Source: Phytophthora quininea
Taxonomy: Eukaryota; Oomycota; Peronosporomycetes; Peronosporales; Peronosporaceae
NCBI GenBank assembly: GCA_011947345.1
Contig: JAAVTG010001025.1
Span: 1 to 64,000, forward strand
Length of the DNA stretch: 64,000 nucleotides
Direction of reading: 5' to 3'
Shown: positions 49,592 to 60,575 of the stretch, in pieces
Numbering within the stretch: the stretch's first letter is position 1
Layout: every line of letters begins with the position of its first letter
Notes under the pieces: generated by a model
Databases searched by the model: none
The model's input: the letters and a program-made list of their open reading frames with translations, nothing else
Told to the model about the DNA's origin: nothing
Made by a program: the position numbers and the translations under genes

Positions 49592-51111
49592 ATGTGGAAC
49601 GCCGTTGTGCCGCTTGGACCCAACCTCGGCGTCAACGCCTCGCTCTCGGCCAGAATTTACAATAGTGGACTTAAACTATGGACACGTCTCCAACTTTCGC
49701 GGCTCGGCCACTACTCCACAGCTCGGATTGACCGGTTGAATGACTACTACGAGAATACGTCAACGTTTCGGGCAGTGGTCGTGTGCTGCGCTATGCCGTG
49801 GCCTGCCCTCATGTTTGAATTGCTAATTGAATTAATTCCTCTTCAAGATCCAGCGGCAGGATGGAAGGCAAACACTGGAGCGTGGGTCCGACTCGGTCTC
49901 GTCATGGTCTTCGCTGCAGCCGGGTCCTTGCTACAAGTTCGAGCCACGACGCCCGGGCTTTCGATTCGAAAATGTTCGCAATTACTGTCGGGACGTCAGT
50001 GATTGGGACAGCAATTATCCTGTTAATTTCCAGCCAGTGGGTCTTTCCGCTGCCCTGCGGATTCATTGGAGCCGGAGCAGTCTGGGCTTCGGTCTTTGTC
50101 ACGTGTTTATTGGTGTCTATCCGACACGAGAACTCGCAATTGGTGGACGACCCACTCAAGAAGAAGATCTATTTGATCGTTTTACAGGTGGTGTTTGTGG
50201 CTATCTACAACGCCTTCAATATCGTGTTTGATCGGAGTGCGACGTTTGCTCGCGTCGGACTGTTGATATTGTTGCACCTCATGAAGCTCTCTTTCCGAGA
50301 TGTAGTGGCAGGTTTCTCTTCTGACGATACAGATACAGTGTTGGCGGTTGTAATTTTCTCTGTGGATGTTCTACACGGACTGTATTGCTCCATTTGCATC
50401 CAGTCGACAGGCTCCTGGTGGGCTGCAGTGATGATTATTTTCCTGAATGGAATGCACGGAACTTTTTATTTACTCAGATCAGCGAATCGGCGAAATCTTT
50501 CAAAGAGCAAAACAGACAACGACGGAGCACTCGAGAGCGGTCGCTAACGTTGTTAAAGAGTGCGAGACTGGCCGCTTCTGAGCGTGAAAGCGTCCAAGTA
50601 TTTCATTACGACAGTGAAAATTTAAAATCAAGAAAATCGCAAGTGCTGACTTCGCAGATCCTATTCCAATTGGAGTATCGAGCTTTGGTGGGGTATATCG
50701 AGGCCGTCATTCCACTACTTTACACCGTTCATCTTGCGGTGTTAACCCACCTTCCTAGCGCCAAATATTATCCCACACAAGCTCCATCACCCCGAAAATC
50801 TACGTACAAATGTCGGCAGCATTTTGGCGTACGCGTCGATGGAATTTGTCTCGCTCGCGTGGCTTCAACTGACGGTGAAGCGGAAATTTGGGTTTTCATT
50901 GCTATATCAACTCGGCTTTGTACTGGAATCGGAAACTGAGTTACTACAAGGCCGATTATTTGTTTGGATCGTGGTACTACTCCAACTGACACTTGTGCAC
51001 TTTGGTACGTTTGGTTTTAACTGCAAATATCGAAGTATTGGCTAACATTATTTTCTGCTTTCAGGAATGGATTTTAGTTTTCAATTCGCTTGGATGCATA
51101 ATGGTTCATGA
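49592..51111 (+). CDS. Multi-pass membrane protein, tandem paralogue 1
   Basis: About 470 residues, eight to ten hydrophobic segments, with family blocks 'ELIPLQDPAAGW', 'CIQSTGSWWAA' and a final 'LLQLTLVHFG'. Exons 49592-51004 and 51065-51111; the last exon encodes only 'MDFSFQFAWMHNGS'. Contractions at AAAA 49969-49972 and TTTTT 50463-50467, and a two-base gap near 50775, break the frame as read. The family has several members in oomycetes as unnamed transmembrane proteins. Function unknown; no transporter signature recognised. Confidence 0.75.
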
Positions 51112-51261
51112 AAACGTAGTAAAATCTCTAACAAATGTGTTGTGTATCTTGACATTTTTCATCGAGCCAGTCTCTCAGTCCACGCTGGTCTTCAAGACCA
51201 AATATAGGGTGTTGCTCAATATAGTTGTTGTCCTTATGTTCATACCAGCATTAAACGAGTT

Positions 51262-52798
51262 ATGACGCTAAACGCTGTTGTGCCAATTGATCCCTCAGTG
51301 TCCAGTATACGTCGATATCATCCCGTTCGTTTGGTTGACCGAGCCCTGGATCTGTGGAACTGCTTCGATATCGCTCTGTTCGGCAGATATTCAACCATTC
51401 GTATCGACAGATTCAACGCGTACTGCGAAAACTCCTCGCTTTTACGCGTATTATTGGTTTGTGCTTTGATGCCATGGCCTTCATTACTATTGGACATTTT
51501 GGTCGAATTGATTCCTCTTCAAGATCCGAAGGAAGGTTGGAAGGTAAATTACGGCGCTTGGATTCGTCTTTGGATTGCCGTTTTCGTGGGTTCGACTGGA
51601 GTTTTGTACCAAGTTCGAGTGGCAGCTTTGGGGTTATTTAATTTGAGAATTGTTGTGATCTCGACTGTCATCGCTTGTATCGCAACTGGTGCATGCGTTT
51701 TGGTATCAAAAACGTGGGTCTTTCCTGCACCTTTTTGTATTTTTGGGCGGGTATATTGACCACACTTTTACTTGTCATGGTTTTCGTATTTGCCATCTTT
51801 CGTGTCACGACTAAGCATATCTTCGGTAAACTATTGCGGCGCAAAATTTATTTAATTGTGGTCCAGGCTTTCTTGGTGTTGGCGTATGTCACTTTCAGCG
51901 TCTTGTATTCTAAATGTTCGAGTTCACAGCGATTTGGAATGTTGCTGATCCTTCCGTCAATGAAATTTGGGCTTAAACACTTAGTAGCGTGGATCGTATC
52001 GGACAAGAAAGAAGCCATTCCAACGGCAGTGGTCTTTTCCGTCGATGTTTTCAACGGTTTATACAGTGCTGTTTGTATCCAGTCTTCCGGGTCGTGGTGG
52101 GCTACGTCAATGATGATTTTTTAAACGCTAGTACTTCTGTGATTTCGTTCCTTGAGATCAATGAATCGGCAAAAGAATTGGCGAGTTTTACGCAGCTAAA
52201 GAGCGTATCTCGACGGTCTTCTTCGAATTTATTGAAGACTGCTACGTCTCAAGATTCTATCAAGGTATTTAGTGAACGTCGACGATCCTCCAAGACGATA
52301 TCGAAACCAAAACACAATCAGGTCGTCTCGAGGATATTGTTTCAGCTGGAATATCACGCTCTTGTTGGGTATGTTGAGTCTGTCATACCGTTGCTATTTG
52401 CGATGCATTTGTCGATCTTATTTCGACTCCCAAGCGCAAGATATTACCCGCATATAAAGTTAATGACGGCTGAGCAGTACGAAAACACAGTTGGGAATAT
52501 TTTGGTGTACGCTTTATCGGAAATCGTGGCGTTGGTGGCTCTCCACGTCATTTTGAAACGCAGATTTAATTTGTCCTTATTGTACCAGCTAGCGTTCGTG
52601 TTGGAAGCGGAAATGGGACTATTGCAAGCACGATTGGTTATGTGGGTGGTTATCTTGTTGCAACTCACGCTCGTCCATTTTGGTAAGTATTGTTTTGTTA
52701 TTTCCTTCTTTTCGTTAACGAAAATTAACACTGCTTTGTTGCTACCGGTAGGAATGGATTTCAGCTTTCAGTTCGTCTGGGTCAAGACGACGGACTAG
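51262..52798 (+). CDS. Multi-pass membrane protein, tandem paralogue 2
   Basis: Same layout as its neighbours: 'PWPSLLLDILVELIPLQDP', 'CIQSSGSWWAT', 'LFQLEYHALVGYVESVIPLL', then the terminal micro-exon 52752-52798 after a 69-bp intron (GTAAGT...GGTAG). Breaks at TTTTT 51740-51744 and TTTTTT 52117-52122 each need one base. More AT-rich than paralogue 1. Confidence 0.75.
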
Positions 52799-52891
52799 CA
52801 ATATATTTAACATTGTTTTATTTTTACAGAAGACGTTTATAACGTCCATATTAGCCTCGCTCTGCTATTTGTGTTGCGTTCCTTTGGTATT

Positions 52892-54417
52892 ATGCCGCTG
52901 AACGTGGTGTTGCCCAACGGTCCGTCGATTTCCAACCTCCACGACCAAGAAGTTCGCTCACGGGCCGGCCGAATATTTAAACAAGCACGAATCTTATGGA
53001 ACTACGTGGAAATATCTCGGCTGGGTCACTATTCCATCGCAAGAATCAACAAGCTGGGCAAATACTGCGAAGGCACTTCCGCAGCCCGAGTTATTTTAAT
53101 TTGCGTCCTGATGCCATGGCCTGCATTGTTACTGGAACTTTTTGTGAATTAATTCCTCTTCAAGACCCAACATTAGGCTGGGAAGGCAATTACGGCGCGT
53201 GGATTCGTCTCTGGGTTGCAATCGCTTCAGGAGCAGCTGGCTCAATTTTTCAGGTTCGAGGGGCTACTCTAAAATTGTCTAAAACAAAAGCTCTATTGAT
53301 CACGATGACAACAGCAAATATCTCGACCGGTGTGGCAATTCTGGTGTCTAGTCGGTGGGTTTTTCCTCTACCATTTTGTGTTTTTGTGACGGGAACAGTG
53401 GCTGTCCCCATATTCGTGGTATGTTTTTTGTTTGCTGTTGGACAACGGAAAAACGACAAAATCGGACAAGAAATCAAGCGTAAGATCTACCTGATTGTCG
53501 TTCAATTACTACTGGTGGTGGTCTACACCATTTTCAGTGCTGTGTTTGCAGTAAGCTCGTCAATACTGCGATTTGGATTGCTCCTATTTCTGCCCGCGCT
53601 GAAGCTTTCTTTAAAACATATCGTGGCTTGGATAGCAGCGAACGATGTAGAAAATATTCCTGCTGTGGTGGTCTTCTCGGTCGATGTATTTAACGGACTT
53701 TATAGCGTCATTTGTATCCAAGTTTCAGGGTCGTGGTGGACTGCAGCTGTAATAATCGTATTAAATATTTTGCACAATATTCTGGCGCTTGCAGACATTA
53801 ACCGATCGGCGAAAGTTTACCAAGCTCTCAGTCAGAATAAAGTAATTCGAGATCGGTCACCGAGTTTATTGAAAACTGCGACCGGACCAAAGGATATGAA
53901 CACCAAGTCCCCGCAATATGTAAAGACAATTTCCAAGGCTCGAGCTCTTACTGCTGGGATTTTATTTCGACTGGAATATCGAGCACTCATTGCGTACATT
54001 AAGACGGTGATTCCGTTGCTGTACGCCATTCAATTATCGATCCTCACGTGGCTACCGAGTGGGAAATATCACCCGCTCACGCAAAACCTCCGACCGGAAC
54101 AAATTCACTCAGTGATTGGCAGTATTTTGGCTTACACTGCGATCGAACTGGTGTCTTTGGTGTGGCTGCACATCACACTAAAGCAGAAGTTTGACTTCTC
54201 CTTGATTTACCAGCTGGCTTTTGTATTGGACACAGAGACGGAGTTGTTGCAAGGTCGATTATTCGTCTGGATTGTGATTTTACTACAAGTGACGCTGGTA
54301 CACTTTGGTAAGAAGCATCGTATGCATGCCAAGCATTTTTCTTCTTCTTTCTGACTACTCACGATGTTCTGGCTAGGAATGGATCTTACTTTTCAATTCG
54401 AATGGATTCACGAGTAA
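52892..54417 (+). CDS. Multi-pass membrane protein, tandem paralogue 3
   Basis: Third copy, nearly clean: one break at TTTTT 53139-53143 ('LELFCELIPLQDP' when six T). Terminal micro-exon 54377-54417 after a 69-bp intron. The central 'RSAKVYQALSQNK' loop is hydrophilic and variable among the three. Ends 21 bp from the stop of the convergent kelch gene. Confidence 0.78.
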
Positions 54418-54438
54418 ATACTGATCCTTTTATCCTCT

Positions 54439-56681
54439 CTACTTGGTCTTCTTTTTATCCGAAGTCTTGGTTTTCGCCGTCTTCTTTTTGTCGCTCTTGT
54501 CGCTCTTGGCTTTCTTGGCTTTCTTGCTCGCTCGTTGCTCAGCCGTTTTAGCGCCATCTTTCGGCTTCTTTTTCGTCACTGCATCCTTCGTTTTGGACTT
54601 CTTCTTGGTGTCGCTCGACTTGGTTTTCTTCGCTCCGCTGTTCGCTTCCTTGGTCGTTTTCTTCTTCTTCTTGTCATCCTTTTTCACGTCCTTCTTCGCT
54701 TTCACCTTGCTCGTCGATTTCTCCGTGGCTTTCGTTTTCTTCTTGCTTATGACCTTCTCTTTGCCCTTTGTCTTGTCTTTGGGGTCGTGGCCTTACGTTT
54801 GACGCTCTTCTTGCCTTTCTTGCCGTCTTTGGCCTTGTCATACGTCTCCCGCCAATTGGCGTCTCCTTCTTTGGCGATCTCGACGGCTCCGTTTTTCTTC
54901 TTGAGTTTACGACGCATGCGCTTCATGGCGTACCTCTCCATCGCAGCTCGTTTGCGTCGCTTCCTCCACTCCATCAAAAACCCTGCTAGCAGCACTAGAG
55001 CCACACTCGAAAGCCCGATGATCAGGCCCCATGGGAGCGGTCGAACGTACACCCACGTGTACTCATTTCGACCGTCCTCGAACTTCTCGTCCACATTTCC
55101 AGCGGGATCTCGAGCGCGGATTCGGATCATGAACGTCCCGGAATCCAACCAGCTCCTAAAGTCCAGCTCGCCCAGCGTCAACGTCCAATTGCGAACGACA
55201 AGCTGCTCGGCTGAATTGAGCACGTAGTACTCGAAGACGCAATACGGTTTGTCGCTTTCGAACTTGAAGACGGTCTCGGAACTGTCGCTAGTAGGAACTC
55301 GAGTGAACTGAGCTAGCGGTCGACGGGCGTCTCGGTACCAGACATCGTTGTCGTAGTAGTCTGGAGCTGTTAGGCCGCCCAACACCATCACGCGGCGTTG
55401 GAAAATCGCGCCCCCGAGGCCGGAACGAGGCTTGGGTTTCCACATGCAAATACTCTTGCGCGTCGACGAAGACGTCGCGAAGGACCTGAACTTGGTCGAC
55501 GCCGAGCACATCAGCCCAGCGAAGTCGGTGCGTCTTGGAATCGGTCACTTTGGTGCCAATGTGCGTACATCCGTCCCAATTAGTTTCGTCCATGGTGGTG
55601 GTGGTTTGTGCAGCTGCTGCCAGTGCGTCACCGTTTGCTCCTTGGATCACTTGAACGTTTGCGTACTCCTGCCCTTCGTATTGCGTGGCTTGTACGGTGC
55701 ATTGGTCAACCACAAGCCTCGCTAGCGAGATGTAGTCGCAGATCGGCATCAGTTCTCGCAACGCCAACGTTTGGTCAAATGACAGACTGGTCAGATCCTG
55801 GATGGTGTTGACTCCAGCAACATACAGAGCCGCTGCATCACCATCCACCATCGTTCGCAGCTTGGAAACATCGCTGGTGGGATGCACATACTGCGAGAAC
55901 GCCGTCGCCGTCGAGTAGTCCTGAATCCAAGACGTCTGATCTCCTTTCCAAACCCAGACATCTTCCAGAGTTCGCTCTGCATCTTCTCCAAACATGAGAA
56001 TTAACTGATCATCAGGGTCGTCGCCAGAAGTTTGATCTGGCGCACCAGGCAGAGCCAAAGTCACGTGTTTCGCCCGAGCGGACCACGGAGCCGCACCGTT
56101 CACAAGTGTCCACGTAGAACCGGTCGAACTCACCCAAATATCATTCAGCAACTGAGTACTTGCTTCACCCGTAGTTGCATCCGTCTTGGAGCTTCCTGTG
56201 CGTCCTCCGAGGATGTACAACAGCGACTTGAACACGACCATCGAGTGCTCTCCTCGTGGTTGGAATTCTGCGTGTTGCTTGAGCATCGTCCAGTGCTGAC
56301 CGTCCGTCGACGTCCAAATATCGTTCAAGTATGCTCGGTAGCCGCCACTACAGGCAAATTCCTCCCCTGACGGTCGTTTTCGAGCGTTCTCTTCCACCCC
56401 GCAGTTCCCTAGATCGATTTGAGCGTATCCTCCAGATAAATACAAGGCGGAGTTGAAAACGGTGACGGCGTGGAATTCCCGTGGCGACCACATGTTGCAG
56501 ACGCAGAACCCCGTTGAAGTCGCTTGATCCACTTGGCATTTCGCGTCTCCTTCGCACTGATCGTCGTCTTCGCACTGCAGCTCCGGGCGTGAAGCCTTGT
56601 ACGCTAAAGCACTCTGCGGAAAAGCGCACCCCGGAGTCACGAGTTTCCAGGAAGACCCGGCACCGCTACTCTACCACTCAT
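54439..56681 (-). CDS. Kelch-repeat single-pass membrane protein, Lys-rich tail
   Basis: About 748 residues. N-terminal Cys-rich EGF-like segment ('CEDDDQCEGDAKC...FCVC'), then kelch motifs ('HAVTVFNSALYLSGGY', 'HSMVVFKSLLYILGGR', 'RVMVLGGL' with 'DIW' partners) forming a beta-propeller. A beta-rich region, one transmembrane helix ('WGLIIGLSSVALVLLAGFL') and an extremely Lys-rich cytoplasmic tail of about 150 residues follow. Breaks at CCC 56656-56658, C5 55411-55415 and G4 54781-54784; the middle one needs two bases added or one removed. No signal peptide is visible at the ATG 56681, so an upstream exon may be missing. Confidence 0.75.
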
Positions 56682-56763
56682 AAAGGTTGTAAACAATTTG
56701 AATGGCAGACAAACTTCCTATGATTTGTAAAAGATACCATCAAGAAAATCCCCCTTTGGAGCG

Positions 56764-58537
56764 ATGTCTTTATCTCTGTTGTCACTACCGGCGTGTCACG
56801 TCGCCAACATTCTCGAGTTTGCAGTGGAAGGGGTCGCTCAAGATTTTGGTGGGAACGCGCGACCGCTTTTCACGTCCAGCCTGTTGAATATCGCGCTCGT
56901 TTCGAAAGCTGCGAGCGACATTGTCAAGGATTTTTTGTCTGCTTTCAGAGCCGCGAAGCTGAAGCTGACATTTGAGTCGGCAGCAACAGCGGAGGATATT
57001 GCAGTGGTGACGGAAAACCTCAAACTCCGTGGCAACAAAGTGTTGGCGTTGAGTTTGGTATTCACGAAGTCCAAGGAACGGATTCAGACTGACAATTTGA
57101 ATCCCATTAATCGTGACATTGCCGAGTTTCAGAACAAATATTGCAGAGCCGTAGATGAAGTGGATACGCTGAATGGGCTGACCATTCCTTAGACGAAATC
57201 TTCACGAGTTTATCTAAACTTAAACAGTTGGATCTCAAAAGAACACCTTTGCAGAGTCGACACATTGCCAGTGCTTGGAGTCATTGATCTTGCCGTGCCA
57301 TGGGAAATATGGAGAAATTGAAGCTGGACCGGAGATCAATCAGCTAATGAAGGCCTTGCTCAGTGCGCTGCAAACTTGGTTTACAACGGGAAAATGTGGA
57401 GGTTTAAGGCGCCTCACTGCGGTTTCTTACCACACTGATAATATTGTCAAAAGCAGCTCAGCTTTTGTTGATGCTGTGGCGAAATTCTGTCCACAGATCG
57501 AGTACTTGGATGGCTTTCAAAAGCCTTTTCGACGGTCGCATCCGATGCCATGAAAAGTGGCTGATTCCGTTGGATATGTGGAGAACTTTCAATGAGAGAT
57601 GCACGAGGCTGCGTGAGTTTAGCTGGCAAGTTGTGCCGCTCGCCGACGACTTCTTCCGAGTCTTTGGTGAGTATTCCAAACCAGCATTAACGACGTTGAT
57701 ATTGACAGCAAACTTAAGCTGGGATTATCGCCAGTTCATCAAAAGCTGCGGCGGTAAAGCAGTGTCATCGACGTCGTTACTTCCAGGATATGGTGACTTG
57801 GCTCGACAGGTTGGTTGGGCTCTAAGGGGATGTCCAGCGCTGAAAGTTCTAATGGTCGAGATCTGCTACAAAACTCGTCGGCAACGCTGTGTTTTGACCA
57901 CAATCTCTTCGGTGATGACTTTTGGGAATCCGCAGCGAATTACTGTCGTCTGTTGGAACATATCGAGGTTGAGAACGACTCGGTCTGTCTGTTGGAAATT
58001 CAAACATTGACAGATCGGTCGCTGACTTCGATCACTCGTCTCGAACGGCTAACCTTCGCCAAACTTCGCACGGGTTTCTTCACGGCTAAAGGGATTTTCA
58101 AGTATATTTGTGCCGTGTCCGAGCAGACCAATACAGTGGGAAAGCAGCTTTCTGTAGGTATTGGAATTGGGGGACTTGAACAACACACTGCCATCCCGAG
58201 CTTCTACCGTGAGGTGACAGCGTTGCTGCGCTTGCTATCGGAGACCGACGACATCGATAGGTCTAAATGCACTCGAAAGTTAGTGCTGTTGATCGCCAAC
58301 CCGAACCGTTCGGTCCCGTCGGGTTGGTGCGATGTGTTCATGAGGGAAGAGTTAAATCCGCTGCTAGTGCTTGTGAAGGAGACCCAGCCAACTTTGCAGG
58401 TCCAAGTGCGCCTGGACTCGTACGCTGAGGATCAGTACATTTGCGGTATCCAACTTGACTGGCGACGTGACTCTCCAAGCAGGCCAAGGTACCAGCACGT
58501 CAACGCCAAAGACAGTGAAGACAGTGAAGACTACTAA
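56764..58537 (+). CDS. Leucine-rich-repeat/F-box-like protein
   Basis: About 592 residues after five single-base repairs (57189, about 57273, AAAA and TTTT near 57522-57530, AAAA near 57870); total length then divides by three. The N-terminal 'LPACHVANILEFAV' resembles the start of an F-box; irregular Leu-rich strands follow ('LSKLKQLDLKRTPLQ', 'PALTTLILTANLSW', 'CPALKVLMVEI'). Acidic C-terminus 'DSEDSEDY'. Perhaps a substrate adaptor, but the F-box call is weak. Divergent from the kelch gene with only 82 bp between ATGs. Confidence 0.6.
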
Positions 58538-58547
58538 ATCCACTACA

Positions 58548-58636
58548 CGTAAATACCAGTTCGGTATACAAGAACAGCTTCAAACCGACAACTTGAGTCT
58601 CATTAGTCATTCGATTACCGAGTTCCAAGCGAGTCA
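58548..58636 (+). repeat. Displaced fragment of an LRR-type paralogue
   Basis: Encodes 'QTDNLSLISHSITEFQ', matching 'QTDNLNPINRDIAEFQ' of the gene just upstream (about 57088-57140). It follows that gene's stop codon. It looks like the remnant of a tandem copy or a partial internal duplication. Confidence 0.7.
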
Positions 58637-58803
58637 CAGTCACCGGTGAAGCCGATACAGTCGTGTGGATAAGCAGAAAGATAAGTGAAATCGTCGAAGC
58701 AGCCGTAAGGATTCCCAGCACGGCGTACTCAACGGCCAATTGTGATGCCTGAGAGTGTTGCCACCGTAACGTGGTTGTGTCATCTATGAAATCCCTGCGT
58801 GTG

Positions 58804-60330
58804 TTACAGCAGACATTTAAACCACTTCTTGGGCATCTTGGCCTTGTCTATTAGTCCTTGTATTCCTCTGAACGAAGCATCACCGTGGTTGACTTTCGTC
58901 ACGTAGTATTTATCCAGGTACGTATTTCCGAATTCTGACTCGGGGATTCCTGCCGCACAGCTCGCGAACTCAACCATGCCATCGTTTTGGGGGATTTGTG
59001 AGGGACCATGAGCCCCAGCGTCCAGAACTCGTATTGATAGTCTGATAGCAGACCCGAGAAGCTGTTGCTGCACAAAATCCCCGTAGTATGTTCTCGATAT
59101 ACTTTTGTGCTTCTTCGTACGCTTTATCAAGCTCTGGATTGCTGTATCGCTCGCCTTCATAAGCGAGCGATTGGATGCCACTACCAGCAGGACAGAAACC
59201 CGTAGACTCGACAATAGCTTCCATGACGAAGTTGGTGTCCTTCTTGCAGGAGTCCTGAAAGTGATCGGACGCCATACTGCCTTTCATCGGCGCTGCTAGA
59301 GCCACCCACGACGTGCTGTTGGCGAAGCTGCATTTTCCATTAGCGAGAGCTCCAGCGACCATCAAACCACCCATGGAATGTGTGATAACGATCGTATCCG
59401 AGATAGTTGAGTCTTGCTTGGCCCCGCCAACTTCGAGCATCCGATCGCAGACTTTTGCTGCTGAGTAGCGTTCGTCCACGAATTATTAAGCGTGTCGAGC
59501 ATCGCATACTGCATGGACGAGCAGCACGGCGCATATCCCGTTAGATTTCCCCAATATTGAGAGAACGAGTCGACGTTGGTCGGTTCTTCGTGGTCGACGC
59601 CAAGACCGTGGATGAAAACACATGGCCGCTGACTAGACTTGCATGAACACGAGTCGTCTGAACCAAATAAGTTGCCGAGTTCAAAGTCTGCCTCCAGCTT
59701 ACGAGTCGTAATAGAGCTGCCAGTCAGCAGTGCGGCTCCAATAGCCGTCACGGAACTTGGCGAAGCTACCGATACACAGTTATTGTCCGTCATTGGTGGT
59801 GAAATTGCCACTCGATCCTTCAAATATTCCACCGTGATATCCATGCCGCTACTGTGCATTGAAAACCCCGACTCTCCTGAATAACACACGGCGAAGTCGA
59901 AGCCATTGATGGTCGTCTTGAACAAAGTTCCACTTGAGCAATCGAGATCACCACCACCAGAGACCACCACTGCCTCGTTGAGTGCAGCAACAATTCCGTT
60001 AATCGGCGGCAGTGCATCCGAATCCAAACACCGCGTCAATGAAGTTTTACCGCCACTGACATAAGGGATACCGTCCACCAGAGTGTAGTTGTATCTCGTT
60101 GACCCTTCATCGAATGCAGCGAAGACATCGTACAGCACTTTGGTCGCATTCTTCGTCAGCTTTGGACTCGCCACCACGGAGAACTTGGATTGACCGTAGA
60201 CTTGCATCGACTCGTGCTTGAACGTGAAGTTGACACGTAGAGAAGGCCATTCCTGCGTAGTGTCAGCATGAACAGCAAGTGCTGTAAATGCGAAGACAAT
60301 CGATAGCAACAACGACAGAGGTGACGGCAT
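58804..60330 (-). CDS. Secreted alpha/beta-hydrolase (PGAP1/lipase-like), paralogue 1
   Basis: About 509 residues. Signal peptide at the ATG 60330 ('LLLSIVFAFTALAVHA'). Beta-rich N-terminal region, then the hydrolase domain: oxyanion 'CVFIHGLGVDHEE', nucleophile 'THSMGGLM' (T instead of the usual first G), and a C-terminal His near 'KVNHGDASF'. Cys-rich. Frame breaks at AAAA (about 59461), AAAA (about 59107) and CCCCC (about 58993); one base at each gives 510 codons and full alignment with the gene at 62859. Substrate unknown; ester or lipid hydrolysis is likely. Confidence 0.8.
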
Positions 60331-60575
60331 CTCTACTGGACACCGTATTCTCAAGTGAGAAGCTAGCCAGTTGGTGCAATGCCCGTCAAAGTTGGGCACC
60401 AGTTGTTGCCGCTGCCAGAGACGCTGCAAGTAAGTGTCATCACGTTTCTCCGACGATACTTTTGGGATCTGCTATCCAAAACATCCGGGAACTCGAATCA
60501 AATCGTACACGGACCGGACCAAGTTTCTCTGATGGCGAACAGCTCGGAATTCAAAACGGTCTCTGTTTACGTGAC

